Assembly (NCBI GenBank): GCA_001799675.1
Contig: MGTX01000013.1
Span: forward strand, 1-37,259
Direction: 5' to 3'
Length of the DNA stretch: 37,259 bases
DNA from: Elusimicrobia bacterium GWA2_66_18
GTDB taxonomy: Bacteria; Elusimicrobiota; Elusimicrobia; UBA1565; UBA9628
In this document: positions 1-7,040 of the stretch, piece after piece
Position numbering within the stretch: position 1 is the stretch's first letter
Layout of the letters: each line of letters begins with the position of its first letter
Position numbers and translations under genes: made by a program
The notes under the pieces: model-generated
What the model was told of the DNA's origin: nothing
Seen by the model: only the letters and a program-made list of their open reading frames with translations
Databases searched by the model: none

Positions 1-98
1 AGCGAAGCGAGCAGAGCCCGATGGGCCCCATCGCCGACAGGACCCGCCGCGCTATCTCAAGAGAGCAGGCCAAGCCCGGTCAGGCGCGCCGACTTTCA

Positions 99-112
99 GG
101 GGGTGCACCCCC
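99..112. repeat. short perfect inverted repeat upstream of the first gene
   Basis: Five G, then TGCA, then five C form a perfect 14-base palindrome, followed by two more C. It lies about 35 bases before the putative -10 element of the first gene. It has no T-tract, so it is not a clear terminator. The stretch from 1 to 147 otherwise shows no gene I can support. A second hairpin-like sequence (CGATGG/CCATCG) lies near 19-33. Confidence 0.35.
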
Positions 113-147
113 CCGACACCGCCTGGACGGCACGAGGTACGGACTGC

Positions 148-153
148 TACGAT
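148..153 (+). promoter_or_regulatory. -10 element TACGAT, leaderless type
   Basis: TACGAT is preceded by TGC (extended -10 form) and followed by exactly six bases and then the GTG at 160. This would place the transcription start at or beside the start codon. No Shine-Dalgarno sequence precedes the GTG. A weak -35 candidate, TGGACG, lies at 124-129 with an 18-base spacer. Confidence 0.5.
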
Positions 154-159
154 GCCTGC

Positions 160-1890
160 GTGAAGCCCCGGGAATGGTCCGTCTACATCGTCCGCTGCGC
201 GGACGCCAGCCTCTACACCGGCATCGCCAAGGACGTCTCGGCCCGGCTGGGGGCGCACAACGCCGGGCGCGGCGCGGCCTACACGCGCGCGCGCCGCCCC
301 GTGGATCTCGTCTACCGGGAGAACGACCTCACCCGCTCCGCCGCGCTGACGCGCGAAGCGCGCATCAAGGCCCTCGAGCGCGCCGCTAAGCTCTCCTTGA
401 TCAAGAAGGCCGGGCGCGTCCTGGCCGCCGCCGCTCTCCTGCTGTGCGCGGGATCGGCTCGCGCCGCGCCGGCCTTCGACAAGGAGAACCCCGTCGTGTT
501 CTCCTCCGCCGCGCCCCAGGCCTTCGCCGAGGTCACGCCCGGCGTCCCGTATCCCGCGCGCATGTACTTCATCCGCCAAAGCACGGGGACCGAGGTCGGT
601 TCCGCGACTTCCGCCGACGGCGTGGCCTGGGTCGAGGAGGCGGGCGCGCGGCTGTCCACCTCCACTCCGCCCTCGGTCTCGGCGAGCTCCATCACGGCGG
701 CAAGCGTCCTGCCCCTGACCGGCGGCGGCTTCCGGATGCTCTACTCCATCGTCTCGACGACGGGCGCCTACCGCGTCCACAGCGCGACCTCCGCCGACGG
801 ATTCTCCTGGGCCAACGACACCGGCACGCGCCTGGAGTTCTCCGGCGGCGCCGTCTATCTCGCCTCGCCCAAGCTCGTGAAGCTGACGGATGGGAACTGG
901 CGGGCGTATTATGTGCGCGACCAGACCGGCGGCGCCAACCCCGCCAACGGGCAGATCTATACCTGCCTGTCCACCAACGAAGGTCTCGCCTGGGGAGCCT
1001 CCTCGGTCGTCGTGTCCACCCTCGCCTATGAGGTCGGCGCGGCCCTGCTGACGGACGGGCGCGTGCGGCTCTTCTTCACCCAGCCCCTCTCGGGAGCCTC
1101 GAGCGCCACCGTCGTCTCGAGCGCCCTCTCGACCGACGCCCTGGCCTCCTCTTTTGCTTTGGAGACCGGCTACCGGCTCTCCACCTCCGCGGTCTCGGGC
1201 ACGCTCTCCTTCCCGGCGCCCGTGCGCTCGACCGACTCCTTCCGTTGGCGCCTCTACTACGACTTCGCCGAACCCGGAACACTCTCCACGGCGGCCATCC
1301 ACACCGCCCTGACCGGCGCGCCGGCCCCGGCCTCCATGAACCCCGGCACGGTGCTGCGGACCAATGGAGCGACCTCCTTGACGATCTTGGGCGAGGTTTT
1401 CTCCGCGGTCGCCCCCGTCGCCAAGCTCTCCCAGGCAGGCCAGCCGGACCTCCTGACGACCGGTCCCCTGACCCGCACCAATGATCAGTCCCTCGACGCG
1501 GTCTTCAACCTCTTCGGCTTGAATACGGGGTTCTGGGACCTCACGCTCACCAACGCGGACGGCGCCGCGACGACCCTGGTCAACGCTCTCTACGTGGACT
1601 ATCCCGGCGGCGCCCTCACCCTCACCAACAACCTCCTGCGTCCGAGCAACGGCGTCCCCACGAGCATCGACGTGACCACCTTCAACGCCGGCCGCGTCCT
1701 GGCCCGGGTGTATTCCCTCGACGGCCGGCTGGTGCGCACGCTCTACGATGGAGACCGGGCCGAAGGCTCCTTCTCCCTCTCCTGGGACGGCCGCGACGCG
1801 GTGGGCGGCGCGGTCGCCAGCGGCCTCTACATCCTGCGCCTGACGGCGCCGAAGCTGGACGCGAAGTCCAAGATCGTCGTGATCCGATGA
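160..1890 (+). CDS. GIY-YIG domain joined in frame to a secreted FlgD-Ig protein
   Basis: The 576-residue ORF has two unlike parts. Residues 5-85 match small GIY-YIG nuclease-like proteins (YhbQ/UPF0213 type), with SVYIVRCADASLYTG at the front and the REARIKAL segment that normally carries the catalytic Glu. These proteins usually stop at about this point. Here the frame continues into a classic signal peptide (IKKAGRVLAAAALLL, ending in SARA) at about residues 80-102. An extracellular region follows with repeated SATSADG-type blade motifs like sialidase/BNR propellers, then a C-terminal FlgD-type Ig fold (ARVYSLDGRLVRTLYDG, GLYILRL). An in-frame TTG at 397 sits exactly where a separate secreted protein would start, so this may be two overlapping genes. 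The 3' end overlaps the next ATG (ATGA), suggesting joint expression with the PorV/PorQ-like gene. The domain calls are firm; one protein versus two is open. Confidence 0.75.
   Translation: MKPREWSVYIVRCADASLYTGIAKDVSARLGAHNAGRGAAYTRARRPVDLVYRENDLTRSAALTREARIKALERAAKLSLIKKAGRVLAAAALLLCAGSARAAPAFDKENPVVFSSAAPQAFAEVTPGVPYPARMYFIRQSTGTEVGSATSADGVAWVEEAGARLSTSTPPSVSASSITAASVLPLTGGGFRMLYSIVSTTGAYRVHSATSADGFSWANDTGTRLEFSGGAVYLASPKLVKLTDGNWRAYYVRDQTGGANPANGQIYTCLSTNEGLAWGASSVVVSTLAYEVGAALLTDGRVRLFFTQPLSGASSATVVSSALSTDALASSFALETGYRLSTSAVSGTLSFPAPVRSTDSFRWRLYYDFAEPGTLSTAAIHTALTGAPAPASMNPGTVLRTNGATSLTILGEVFSAVAPVAKLSQAGQPDLLTTGPLTRTNDQSLDAVFNLFGLNTGFWDLTLTNADGAATTLVNALYVDYPGGALTLTNNLLRPSNGVPTSIDVTTFNAGRVLARVYSLDGRLVRTLYDGDRAEGSFSLSWDGRDAVGGAVASGLYILRLTAPKLDAKSKIVVIR
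397..1890 (+). CDS. possible separate secreted FlgD-Ig protein (internal TTG start)
   Basis: This is an alternative reading of the same frame. Starting at the TTG gives a 497-residue protein whose first 23 residues form a good signal peptide: basic IKK, a hydrophobic AAAALLLCAG core and an SARA cleavage region. That would leave the GIY-YIG nuclease as the upstream product without its own stop codon in this frame. A signal peptide buried 80 residues inside a protein would not normally be used for export, which favours an independent start. No convincing ribosome binding site lies before the TTG. Confidence 0.4.
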   Translation: MIKKAGRVLAAAALLLCAGSARAAPAFDKENPVVFSSAAPQAFAEVTPGVPYPARMYFIRQSTGTEVGSATSADGVAWVEEAGARLSTSTPPSVSASSITAASVLPLTGGGFRMLYSIVSTTGAYRVHSATSADGFSWANDTGTRLEFSGGAVYLASPKLVKLTDGNWRAYYVRDQTGGANPANGQIYTCLSTNEGLAWGASSVVVSTLAYEVGAALLTDGRVRLFFTQPLSGASSATVVSSALSTDALASSFALETGYRLSTSAVSGTLSFPAPVRSTDSFRWRLYYDFAEPGTLSTAAIHTALTGAPAPASMNPGTVLRTNGATSLTILGEVFSAVAPVAKLSQAGQPDLLTTGPLTRTNDQSLDAVFNLFGLNTGFWDLTLTNADGAATTLVNALYVDYPGGALTLTNNLLRPSNGVPTSIDVTTFNAGRVLARVYSLDGRLVRTLYDGDRAEGSFSLSWDGRDAVGGAVASGLYILRLTAPKLDAKSKIVVIR

Positions 1891-2816
1891 GGCGGGAACT
1901 CCTGGCCTGCGCCCTCACCCTGGCCTGCGCGGCGAGCGCCCGGGCCGCGGCCTCCACCGCCGGCATCACCCTGCGCCGGCCGGTCTCGGCGCGCGCGGCG
2001 GCTCTGGCCGAGACCTACGCCGCCGTCGCCGGAGGCGCGTCCTCTCTGGGCGCCAACCCCGCCGGGCTCGTCGGAGCGCGGTGCCCGGAGCTGGAGAGCG
2101 CCTTCACGAGCGGCATCCTCGACGACGCCTTCGGCTTCCTCGGCTACGCCCATCCCGTCTCGGCCGGCGTCCTGGCCGCGGCGGTGGCCTACTACGACGC
2201 GGGCAAGGTGGAACTGGTCTTCCCCGGGGGCGCGCAGGAGACGCGCGCGGCACAGCGCGACATCGTGGGGCAGGCGGGCTGGGCGAAGGACCTCGGCGCG
2301 GGGTTCTCGGCCGGCGTCCTGGGCAAATTCTACCGCTTCGAACTGGCCCAGGAGGCGCGCGCGTCGGGCTTCGCGGCCGACGGGGGCCTGCAGTGGGCCG
2401 TCCCTCTGCGCGGACTGCGCCTGGGGGCGTCCGTCTCGAACCTGGGCCCGGGCGTGAAGTACGAGTCCGAGTCCAACCCCCTGCCGCTGACCGCGCGCTT
2501 CGGCGCGGCCTGGACCCTCGCCTCTCGCCCGCCGGACCCGGCGCAGAACGACACGGGAACGCGCCTGACCCTGCTCGCCGACGGGGTCAAGGTCCGCGAC
2601 GAAAAGGCCTACGGATCCGTCGGCGGAGAGTTCGGCATCGAAGTCGGCTCGTCCATGGAGCTGGCCCTGCGCGCGGGTTGGGCCTTCAACCACGGCAGCG
2701 ACGGCGCCGCCTTCGGGCTGGGCGTGCGCGAGGGCCGCTTCACCCTGGACTACGCGCTGGCGGCCAAGCGAGAGCTCGGCAACGTCCACCACGTCTCCCT
2801 GGGCGTGCGCTTCTAG
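1887..2816 (+). CDS. PorV/PorQ-like outer-membrane beta-barrel protein
   Basis: This 309-residue protein begins with a signal peptide ending ARAAA. It continues with the pattern of the PorV/PorQ (UPF0164-like) family: an early SARAAALAETYAAVAGGASS stretch followed by LGANPAGL, then alternating strands rich in Gly and aromatics, ending HHVSLGVRF with a terminal Phe typical of barrels. The family belongs to the FadL-type outer-membrane proteins, and some members act in type IX secretion; a transport or anchoring role here is inference. The ATG overlaps the stop of the preceding FlgD-Ig gene (ATGA). This coupling suggests that the barrel helps export or hold that protein. Only six bases separate it from the penicillin-binding protein gene. 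Confidence 0.75.
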   Translation: MRRELLACALTLACAASARAAASTAGITLRRPVSARAAALAETYAAVAGGASSLGANPAGLVGARCPELESAFTSGILDDAFGFLGYAHPVSAGVLAAAVAYYDAGKVELVFPGGAQETRAAQRDIVGQAGWAKDLGAGFSAGVLGKFYRFELAQEARASGFAADGGLQWAVPLRGLRLGASVSNLGPGVKYESESNPLPLTARFGAAWTLASRPPDPAQNDTGTRLTLLADGVKVRDEKAYGSVGGEFGIEVGSSMELALRAGWAFNHGSDGAAFGLGVREGRFTLDYALAAKRELGNVHHVSLGVRF

Positions 2817-2822
2817 CCGTCC

Positions 2823-5105
2823 ATGACCCGCCGCCGTCGCTCCGCTCGCCGGGTCTCCTCTTGGCTGCGGGCCGCCGCCGCCGGGCTCCTGGCGGCCGTC
2901 GCGGCCGCGGCCTGGCTCGCGGTCCAGGCCGAGCGCAAGCTCGCCGCCCTGGCCCTGGGCGGCCTGGGCGAGAGCTTCTCCTCGCGCGTCTGGTCGGCCC
3001 CCTTCGAGCTGCGCGCGGGGCGGAGAGCCGAGGCGCGGCGCCTCATCGAGCGCCTCGACCGCCTCGGCTATCGCCGCACGACGATCGCCCCGGGCAAAGG
3101 CGAGTACCACTGGGGGCCTCCGGAACTGAGGGTGGGCCTGCGCGGCTTCAAGATCCCCGGCGCCGTCCAGAGGGAAGGTCTCTTCGTCCTGCGGCGCGAC
3201 GACCGGGGCGCGTGGACCCTGCGCGACGCATTGGACTCCCCGGTCGCGCAGGCGCTCCTGGAACCGGAACTGATCACCGAGCTCTCCGGCTCGAAGAAGG
3301 TCCGGCGCGACCCGCTGGCCTGGGAGCATATCCCCCGCCGCCTGCGCGACGCGGTCGTGGCCGCCGAGGACAAGCGCTTCTGGACGCACCACGGCCTCGA
3401 CCCGCGGGCCATCCTGCGCGCCGTCTGGGCGAACCTGCGCGGCCGCGATCTTCAGGGGGCCAGCACGATCACCCAGCAGCTGACCAAAAACCTCTTCCTC
3501 ACCCCGCGCCGCACGATGACGCGCAAGCTGGCCGAAGCCGCCCTCTCCCTCTATCTGGAGCTGAGGCTCGACAAGCGCCGCATCCTGACGCTCTACCTCA
3601 ACCACATCTACCTCGGCCAGGACGGCTCCGCCAGCGTCATGGGCATGCGCGCCGCCGCGCGGCATTACTTCTCCAAGGATACGCCCGACCTGACGCTGGC
3701 CGAATCCGCGGCCCTGGCGGGGATCATCCGCGGGCCCGGGCTCCTCAGCCCCTTCCAGGACGCGGCCGCCTGCCGCGTCCGCCGCGACTGGGTCCTGCGC
3801 CGGATGCGCGAGGACGGCCTCATCGGCGAGCGCGAACTGTTCGCGGCCTTGGAAGAGCCGCTGACCGCGGCGCGCGCCGCGGAGGAGGAGGACCGCCACG
3901 AGCACGCCTACTACGTGGCCGAGGTCGTCCGCCGGCTCCTGCCCCGCTACGGCGGCGACGCGCTCTACCGCAACGGCCTCTCCATCCACACGGCGATGGA
4001 CCCGGTCCTGCAGGCCCACGCCCAGCGTGCGGCGCGCGCCGGCCGTCATCAGACCGCGCTCGTCGCCCTCGACCCGCGCACCGGCGACGTCCTGGCGCTC
4101 GCGGGCGGGCGAGACTTCGCCGAAAGCCAGTTCAATCGCGCGACCCAGGCCCTGCGCCAGCCCGGCTCCGCCTTCAAACCCTTCGTCTACGCCGCGGCGC
4201 TCAAGATCGGACTGACGCCCGCGACCCTCCTGCGCGACCTGCCCAAGACCTACCCGGGCCAGGGCGGCGGCTGGTCTCCCGCGAACTACGACGGCGTCTA
4301 TCACGGCACGGCCACGATGCGCGAGGCCCTGGCCCACTCGCTCAACGCGGCGGCCCTGGACCTGGCCGCGCGCGTCGGCCTCCAGCGCGTGCGGGAACTG
4401 GCCCGCGCCTGCGGGATCGCCGGCCCCCTGCGCGACGACCTGGGCCTGGCCCTGGGCTCGAGCGAAGTGGGCCTGCTCGAACTGGTCGCCGCTTACGAGC
4501 CCTTCGCGGCCGAGGGCCGGCGCGCCGAGCCGCGCCTGGTGACGGCGGTGTTGGACTGCGAAGGAGCCGCGCTCGAGGCCTCGGCGCCGCAATCCAGCGC
4601 GGTCCTCGATCCGGCCGTGGCCTCGCTGACGACCTCGCTCCTGGAGAGCGTCGTCAAGGAAGGCACGGCGCGCTCGCTCAAGACCCTCGGCTTCACCCTG
4701 CCCGCCGCGGGCAAGACGGGCACGACCAACGACGGGCGCGACGCCTGGTTCGTCGGCTACACCACCGCGCTGCTGGCCGGCGTCTGGGTGGGAGACGACC
4801 GGAACCGCGCGCTGAAGCTCACCGGCGCCAAGGACGCCCTGCCCCTATGGGCCGCCTTCATGAAGGAAGCCTCCGCTGATCGCGAGGGCGGAGACTTCAT
4901 CCTCGCCGAGGGGGTGGCGGAAGTCGCGATCTGCCCGGAATCGGGGATGCCGGCGCGGGCGGGCTGCCCGAGGAAGCTCGTGGAGCTTTTCATCTCCGGG
5001 ACCGAGCCCCTAAGAGAGTGCGCCCTGCACCGCGGCGGCATCATGGGCTGGCTCGGCCGTCTGACGCGGCGCGCCGGGTCATTCTCCTCGTCGAGGAATC
5101 CTTGA
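2823..5105 (+). CDS. mrcB-like: bifunctional class A penicillin-binding protein, PBP1b type
   Basis: This 760-residue peptidoglycan synthase polymerises lipid II and cross-links stem peptides at the outer face of the inner membrane. It has an Arg-rich cytoplasmic start and one membrane segment (about residues 15-35). A region at about 60-160 resembles the UB2H domain of PBP1b (LIERLDRLGYRR, LEPELITELSG). The GT51 glycosyltransferase follows with EDKRFWTHHG (catalytic Glu182) and QGASTITQQLTKNLF (about 211). The transpeptidase has all three motifs: S449-A-F-K452, S506-L-N508 and K631-T-G. UB2H is the docking site for the lipoprotein activator LpoB in Escherichia coli; no LpoB-like gene is seen nearby. 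It is preceded by the PorV-like gene (six-base gap) and followed by the SWIB gene. The family call is firm; the mrcB-like label reflects domain order only. Confidence 0.9.
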   Translation: MTRRRRSARRVSSWLRAAAAGLLAAVAAAAWLAVQAERKLAALALGGLGESFSSRVWSAPFELRAGRRAEARRLIERLDRLGYRRTTIAPGKGEYHWGPPELRVGLRGFKIPGAVQREGLFVLRRDDRGAWTLRDALDSPVAQALLEPELITELSGSKKVRRDPLAWEHIPRRLRDAVVAAEDKRFWTHHGLDPRAILRAVWANLRGRDLQGASTITQQLTKNLFLTPRRTMTRKLAEAALSLYLELRLDKRRILTLYLNHIYLGQDGSASVMGMRAAARHYFSKDTPDLTLAESAALAGIIRGPGLLSPFQDAAACRVRRDWVLRRMREDGLIGERELFAALEEPLTAARAAEEEDRHEHAYYVAEVVRRLLPRYGGDALYRNGLSIHTAMDPVLQAHAQRAARAGRHQTALVALDPRTGDVLALAGGRDFAESQFNRATQALRQPGSAFKPFVYAAALKIGLTPATLLRDLPKTYPGQGGGWSPANYDGVYHGTATMREALAHSLNAAALDLAARVGLQRVRELARACGIAGPLRDDLGLALGSSEVGLLELVAAYEPFAAEGRRAEPRLVTAVLDCEGAALEASAPQSSAVLDPAVASLTTSLLESVVKEGTARSLKTLGFTLPAAGKTGTTNDGRDAWFVGYTTALLAGVWVGDDRNRALKLTGAKDALPLWAAFMKEASADREGGDFILAEGVAEVAICPESGMPARAGCPRKLVELFISGTEPLRECALHRGGIMGWLGRLTRRAGSFSSSRNP

Positions 5106-5122
5106 TTTTCGGGGGAAAATCA
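5103..5122. repeat. inverted repeat TGATTTTC-GGGG-GAAAATCA
   Basis: Perfect eight-base arms flank a GGGG loop, overlapping the stop codon of the penicillin-binding protein gene and lying about 60 bases before the SWIB start. There is no T-tract after it. It could be an operator for the SWIB gene or a hairpin that stabilises or attenuates the upstream message. It is the only strong symmetry in this gap. Confidence 0.5.
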
Positions 5123-5168
5123 TGTTGAATGAGACGCTCGCCGGCGATGGTCAGGCCCGGCGTCAAAT

Positions 5169-5175
5169 AGGAGAG
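5169..5175 (+). promoter_or_regulatory. ribosome binding site AGGAGAG
   Basis: AGGAGAG lies nine bases before the ATG at 5185. It decides the start of the SWIB gene in favour of this ATG over the earlier in-frame ATG at 5122. It is one of the few clear Shine-Dalgarno sequences in the window. Confidence 0.75.
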
Positions 5176-5184
5176 TCAAACCAA

Positions 5185-5442
5185 ATGGCGAAGAAGGCGA
5201 ATGCGGCGTTCATGAAGCCCCTCACCCCGAGCGAAAAGCTCGCGGAGGTCGTCGGCAACAAGCCCTTGCCGCGCACCGAGGTCGTCAAGAAACTCTGGGC
5301 CTACATCAAGAAGAACAACCTTCAGGACAAGAAGAATAAACGCAACATCAACGCGGATGCGATTCTGAAGGCGGTTTTCGGCGGAAAGTCCGTCGTCAAC
5401 ATGTTCGAGATGACGAAGTTGGTCAGCAAGCACCTCAGCTGA
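5185..5442 (+). CDS. SWIB/MDM2 domain protein
   Basis: This is an 85-residue basic protein that is almost entirely one SWIB (MDM2-like) domain. It starts MAKKANAAFMKPLTPSEKLA, then has PLPRTEVVKKLWAYIKKNNL, DKKNKRNINADAILKAVFGG and a terminal MFEMTKLVSKHLS. SWIB domains in bacteria occur as small free proteins or fused to topoisomerase I, in chlamydiae and some other lineages, and are thought to act in chromatin or DNA-associated complexes. The precise role here is unknown. The start at 5185 is chosen for its strong AGGAG sequence. A separate promoter is likely because an inverted repeat separates it from the upstream gene, and its end is marked by a strong terminator. Confidence 0.88.
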   Translation: MAKKANAAFMKPLTPSEKLAEVVGNKPLPRTEVVKKLWAYIKKNNLQDKKNKRNINADAILKAVFGGKSVVNMFEMTKLVSKHLS

Positions 5443-5451
5443 TCTTATCTT

Positions 5452-5497
5452 CCAGGGGCCCGGCTAGGGCGCGAGCCCGCGGGCCCCTGGAATTTTT
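5452..5497 (+). terminator. strong intrinsic terminator after the SWIB gene
   Basis: Perfect 11-base arms (CCAGGGGCCCG and CGGGCCCCTGG, at 5452-5462 and 5480-5490) flank a 17-base loop and are followed by AATTTTT. It ends plus-strand transcription ten bases after the SWIB stop. The minus-strand side has no T-tract, so it would serve the oppositely oriented gene at 5501 poorly. Confidence 0.9.
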
Positions 5498-5500
5498 CCG

Positions 5501-6196
5501 TCACCATAACCAGCCGTCCTTGAAGCGCTCCATCAACTCGGGCAGGGCGCCCCTGGCGTAGGCGCTCGCCAGCGCGTCGTGGTGGCGGTTGAGCAGCCCT
5601 GCCTGCTCGGTGCGGATCACCGTCCAGAAAATCGCCTGGGCCTCAAACGCGTCGTGCTGACCTTCATCCCCGCGGGCGCGCGGTTCCTTGCGGCTGACGG
5701 CGAAGTAATGCCGCAGGGAATGGAGCAGGATCGCGGCGAGCAACTCCTTGGAGGCCGGGGCCAGCTGGCGATCCATCGTGATCACGTCGTTTCGGGAATC
5801 GTAGAATTCATAGGTCAGCCGACTCGAGGCGATATCGTCCCAGACCAGCTTCGGAAGAGTTTCAAGAGCGACCATGTACTCTAGGAACGCCCCCTGCCGC
5901 TCCAAGGCGCCGGGCCGAAGGCGGGCGATCTTTTTCAACTCATCTCCGCGCTCTTTGGCCGTGGCCTTTATGAAGGATAGGATATCCTCCAACGGCGGCT
6001 CCTCGCCGGCGGCAATGCGCGCGCGGGCTTGCGGGTAAGATGGAGGCAATTGACCTAAGACGGAGGTCCAATCTCTTGCCATGGCAAAAGAGGCTTCCAA
6101 GGAAGAGTCCGACGCCGCACGGCCCGGGCTGATGCAGAGCAAAACACCGCACACACCGGTCAACGCGACTCGGTTAACGCTCATAGAGGAACTCAT
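5501..6196 (-). CDS. secreted protein with degenerate zinc-peptidase-like motif
   Basis: I do not recognise a named family for this 231-residue protein. It has a signal peptide (about residues 1-27). In the middle, APASKELLAAILLHSLRHYF looks like the metal-binding helix of a gluzincin, followed about 18 residues later by DEGQHDAFEAQ, where a third ligand would lie. The core reads H159-S-L-R-H163 instead of HExxH, so the catalytic Glu is replaced by Ser and peptidase activity is doubtful. Metal binding remains possible. Its start overlaps the stop of the upstream HtrA-like gene by 23 bases; the Met at 6184 is an alternative start. It is the last gene of a five-gene minus-strand run of secreted proteins, mostly proteases. 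Confidence 0.7.
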   Translation of the reverse strand: MSSSMSVNRVALTGVCGVLLCISPGRAASDSSLEASFAMARDWTSVLGQLPPSYPQARARIAAGEEPPLEDILSFIKATAKERGDELKKIARLRPGALERQGAFLEYMVALETLPKLVWDDIASSRLTYEFYDSRNDVITMDRQLAPASKELLAAILLHSLRHYFAVSRKEPRARGDEGQHDAFEAQAIFWTVIRTEQAGLLNRHHDALASAYARGALPELMERFKDGWLW

Positions 6197-6983
6197 CTAG
6201 AAACGCCTTCACGTCCCCGGACGTAATCGCAAAACCAAGCCCGTTGAACTCGTTGACGCGGCTCATGATGAAATCGTTGACGCCCACCACCCTGCCGTTC
6301 ATGTCCACGAGCGGCCCCCCCGAGTTGCCCGGATTCATGGTCGCATCGGTCTGAAGATAGGTGACTGCGACTCCGCGGCGGTCCTTTTGACCCTCCTTCG
6401 GCGGAAAGTAGCGGGCGGCGCCGCTGACGATTCCCCTGGAGACGGAAAAAGGCAGCCCCAACGGGTAGCCCATCGTCGCGACCGTTTCACCTTCCTGCAG
6501 ATCGCGTTCGGATATCTCCAGGGCAGGCCAGTCGACTCTTTCCGATTTTATCCGGAGAAGGGCAAGATCCCTGCTGGGTTGCACGGCGATTACCACGCCC
6601 GGCATTGCAGTCCTTTTGTCGCTGAGCGCAATTTGGAATTCCGCGCCCATCTCAGCGACGTGGGCGGCGGTCACCACGTATCCCCGAGGATCGACGATGA
6701 ACCCCGTCCCGATGCCTCCCCCCACGAGCACCCTGACTACGGAAGGCTTGACCTGGGCGACCAAGTCGGAGAAGTTCGCGTCGATTCCTGCGAACGAAGG
6801 AATCCTCGCCGAGGTGTGCGCGCTGCCATCAACCGGGGATTCCCGCGCCGCCTCCTGGAACCCCGGCAATGGATCTTTGTCCCATTGAATCGCGAACTCG
6901 GACGCAAAGGCCGAAACGGAGGCGGCAGTTCCAAACGCCACGACAAGCAATAGGTTTTTCGATGATCGCGCCATGATCGTCAT
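6174..6983 (-). CDS. secreted trypsin-like serine protease, HtrA/DegP core without PDZ (copy A)
   Basis: This 269-residue periplasmic or secreted endopeptidase is of the S1C type. After a signal peptide (to about residue 28) and a linker, the protease domain carries a full triad: H108 in VVTAAHVAEMG, D139 in SRDLALL and S221 in NPGNSGGPLVD. The protein ends soon after the fold, with no PDZ domain, so it is shorter than DegP or DegQ. The start at 6983 gives MTIMARSSK, matching the MSIMARLSK start of its neighbour. It is preceded by a G-rich AAGGGGG-like ribosome site, while the longer frame starts 51 bases earlier without support. It is a tandem paralogue of the gene at 7041-7847, with long identical stretches such as VDWPALEISERD. 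Confidence 0.87.
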   Translation of the reverse strand: MTIMARSSKNLLLVVAFGTAASVSAFASEFAIQWDKDPLPGFQEAARESPVDGSAHTSARIPSFAGIDANFSDLVAQVKPSVVRVLVGGGIGTGFIVDPRGYVVTAAHVAEMGAEFQIALSDKRTAMPGVVIAVQPSRDLALLRIKSERVDWPALEISERDLQEGETVATMGYPLGLPFSVSRGIVSGAARYFPPKEGQKDRRGVAVTYLQTDATMNPGNSGGPLVDMNGRVVGVNDFIMSRVNEFNGLGFAITSGDVKAFLDEFLYER

Positions 6984-7040
6984 ATAGTCCCACCCCCTTG
7001 AATATCTCCCATTGACTTTGGCAACCAATTCCAATCCGAC

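Noticed and set aside
1-147. Possible small RNA (SRP, RNase P or tRNA) at the window start
   Set aside because: Fragments such as AGGACC and AGCAGGCCAAG recall SRP RNA, but the spacing is wrong, the GGAAG loop is missing, and no T-arm or RNase P core is present.
1827-4592. A very long open frame on the minus strand (921 codons) opposite the PorV-like and PBP genes
   Set aside because: It is composed of Arg/Gly/Ala-rich low-complexity sequence typical of the antisense of GC-rich genes, while the plus-strand genes have clear domains and motifs.
5440-5500. Attachment-site repeat of the tRNA-Glu end at the far side of the AT-richer block
   Set aside because: I compared the tRNA 3' sequence with this junction and found no match, and there is no integrase gene.
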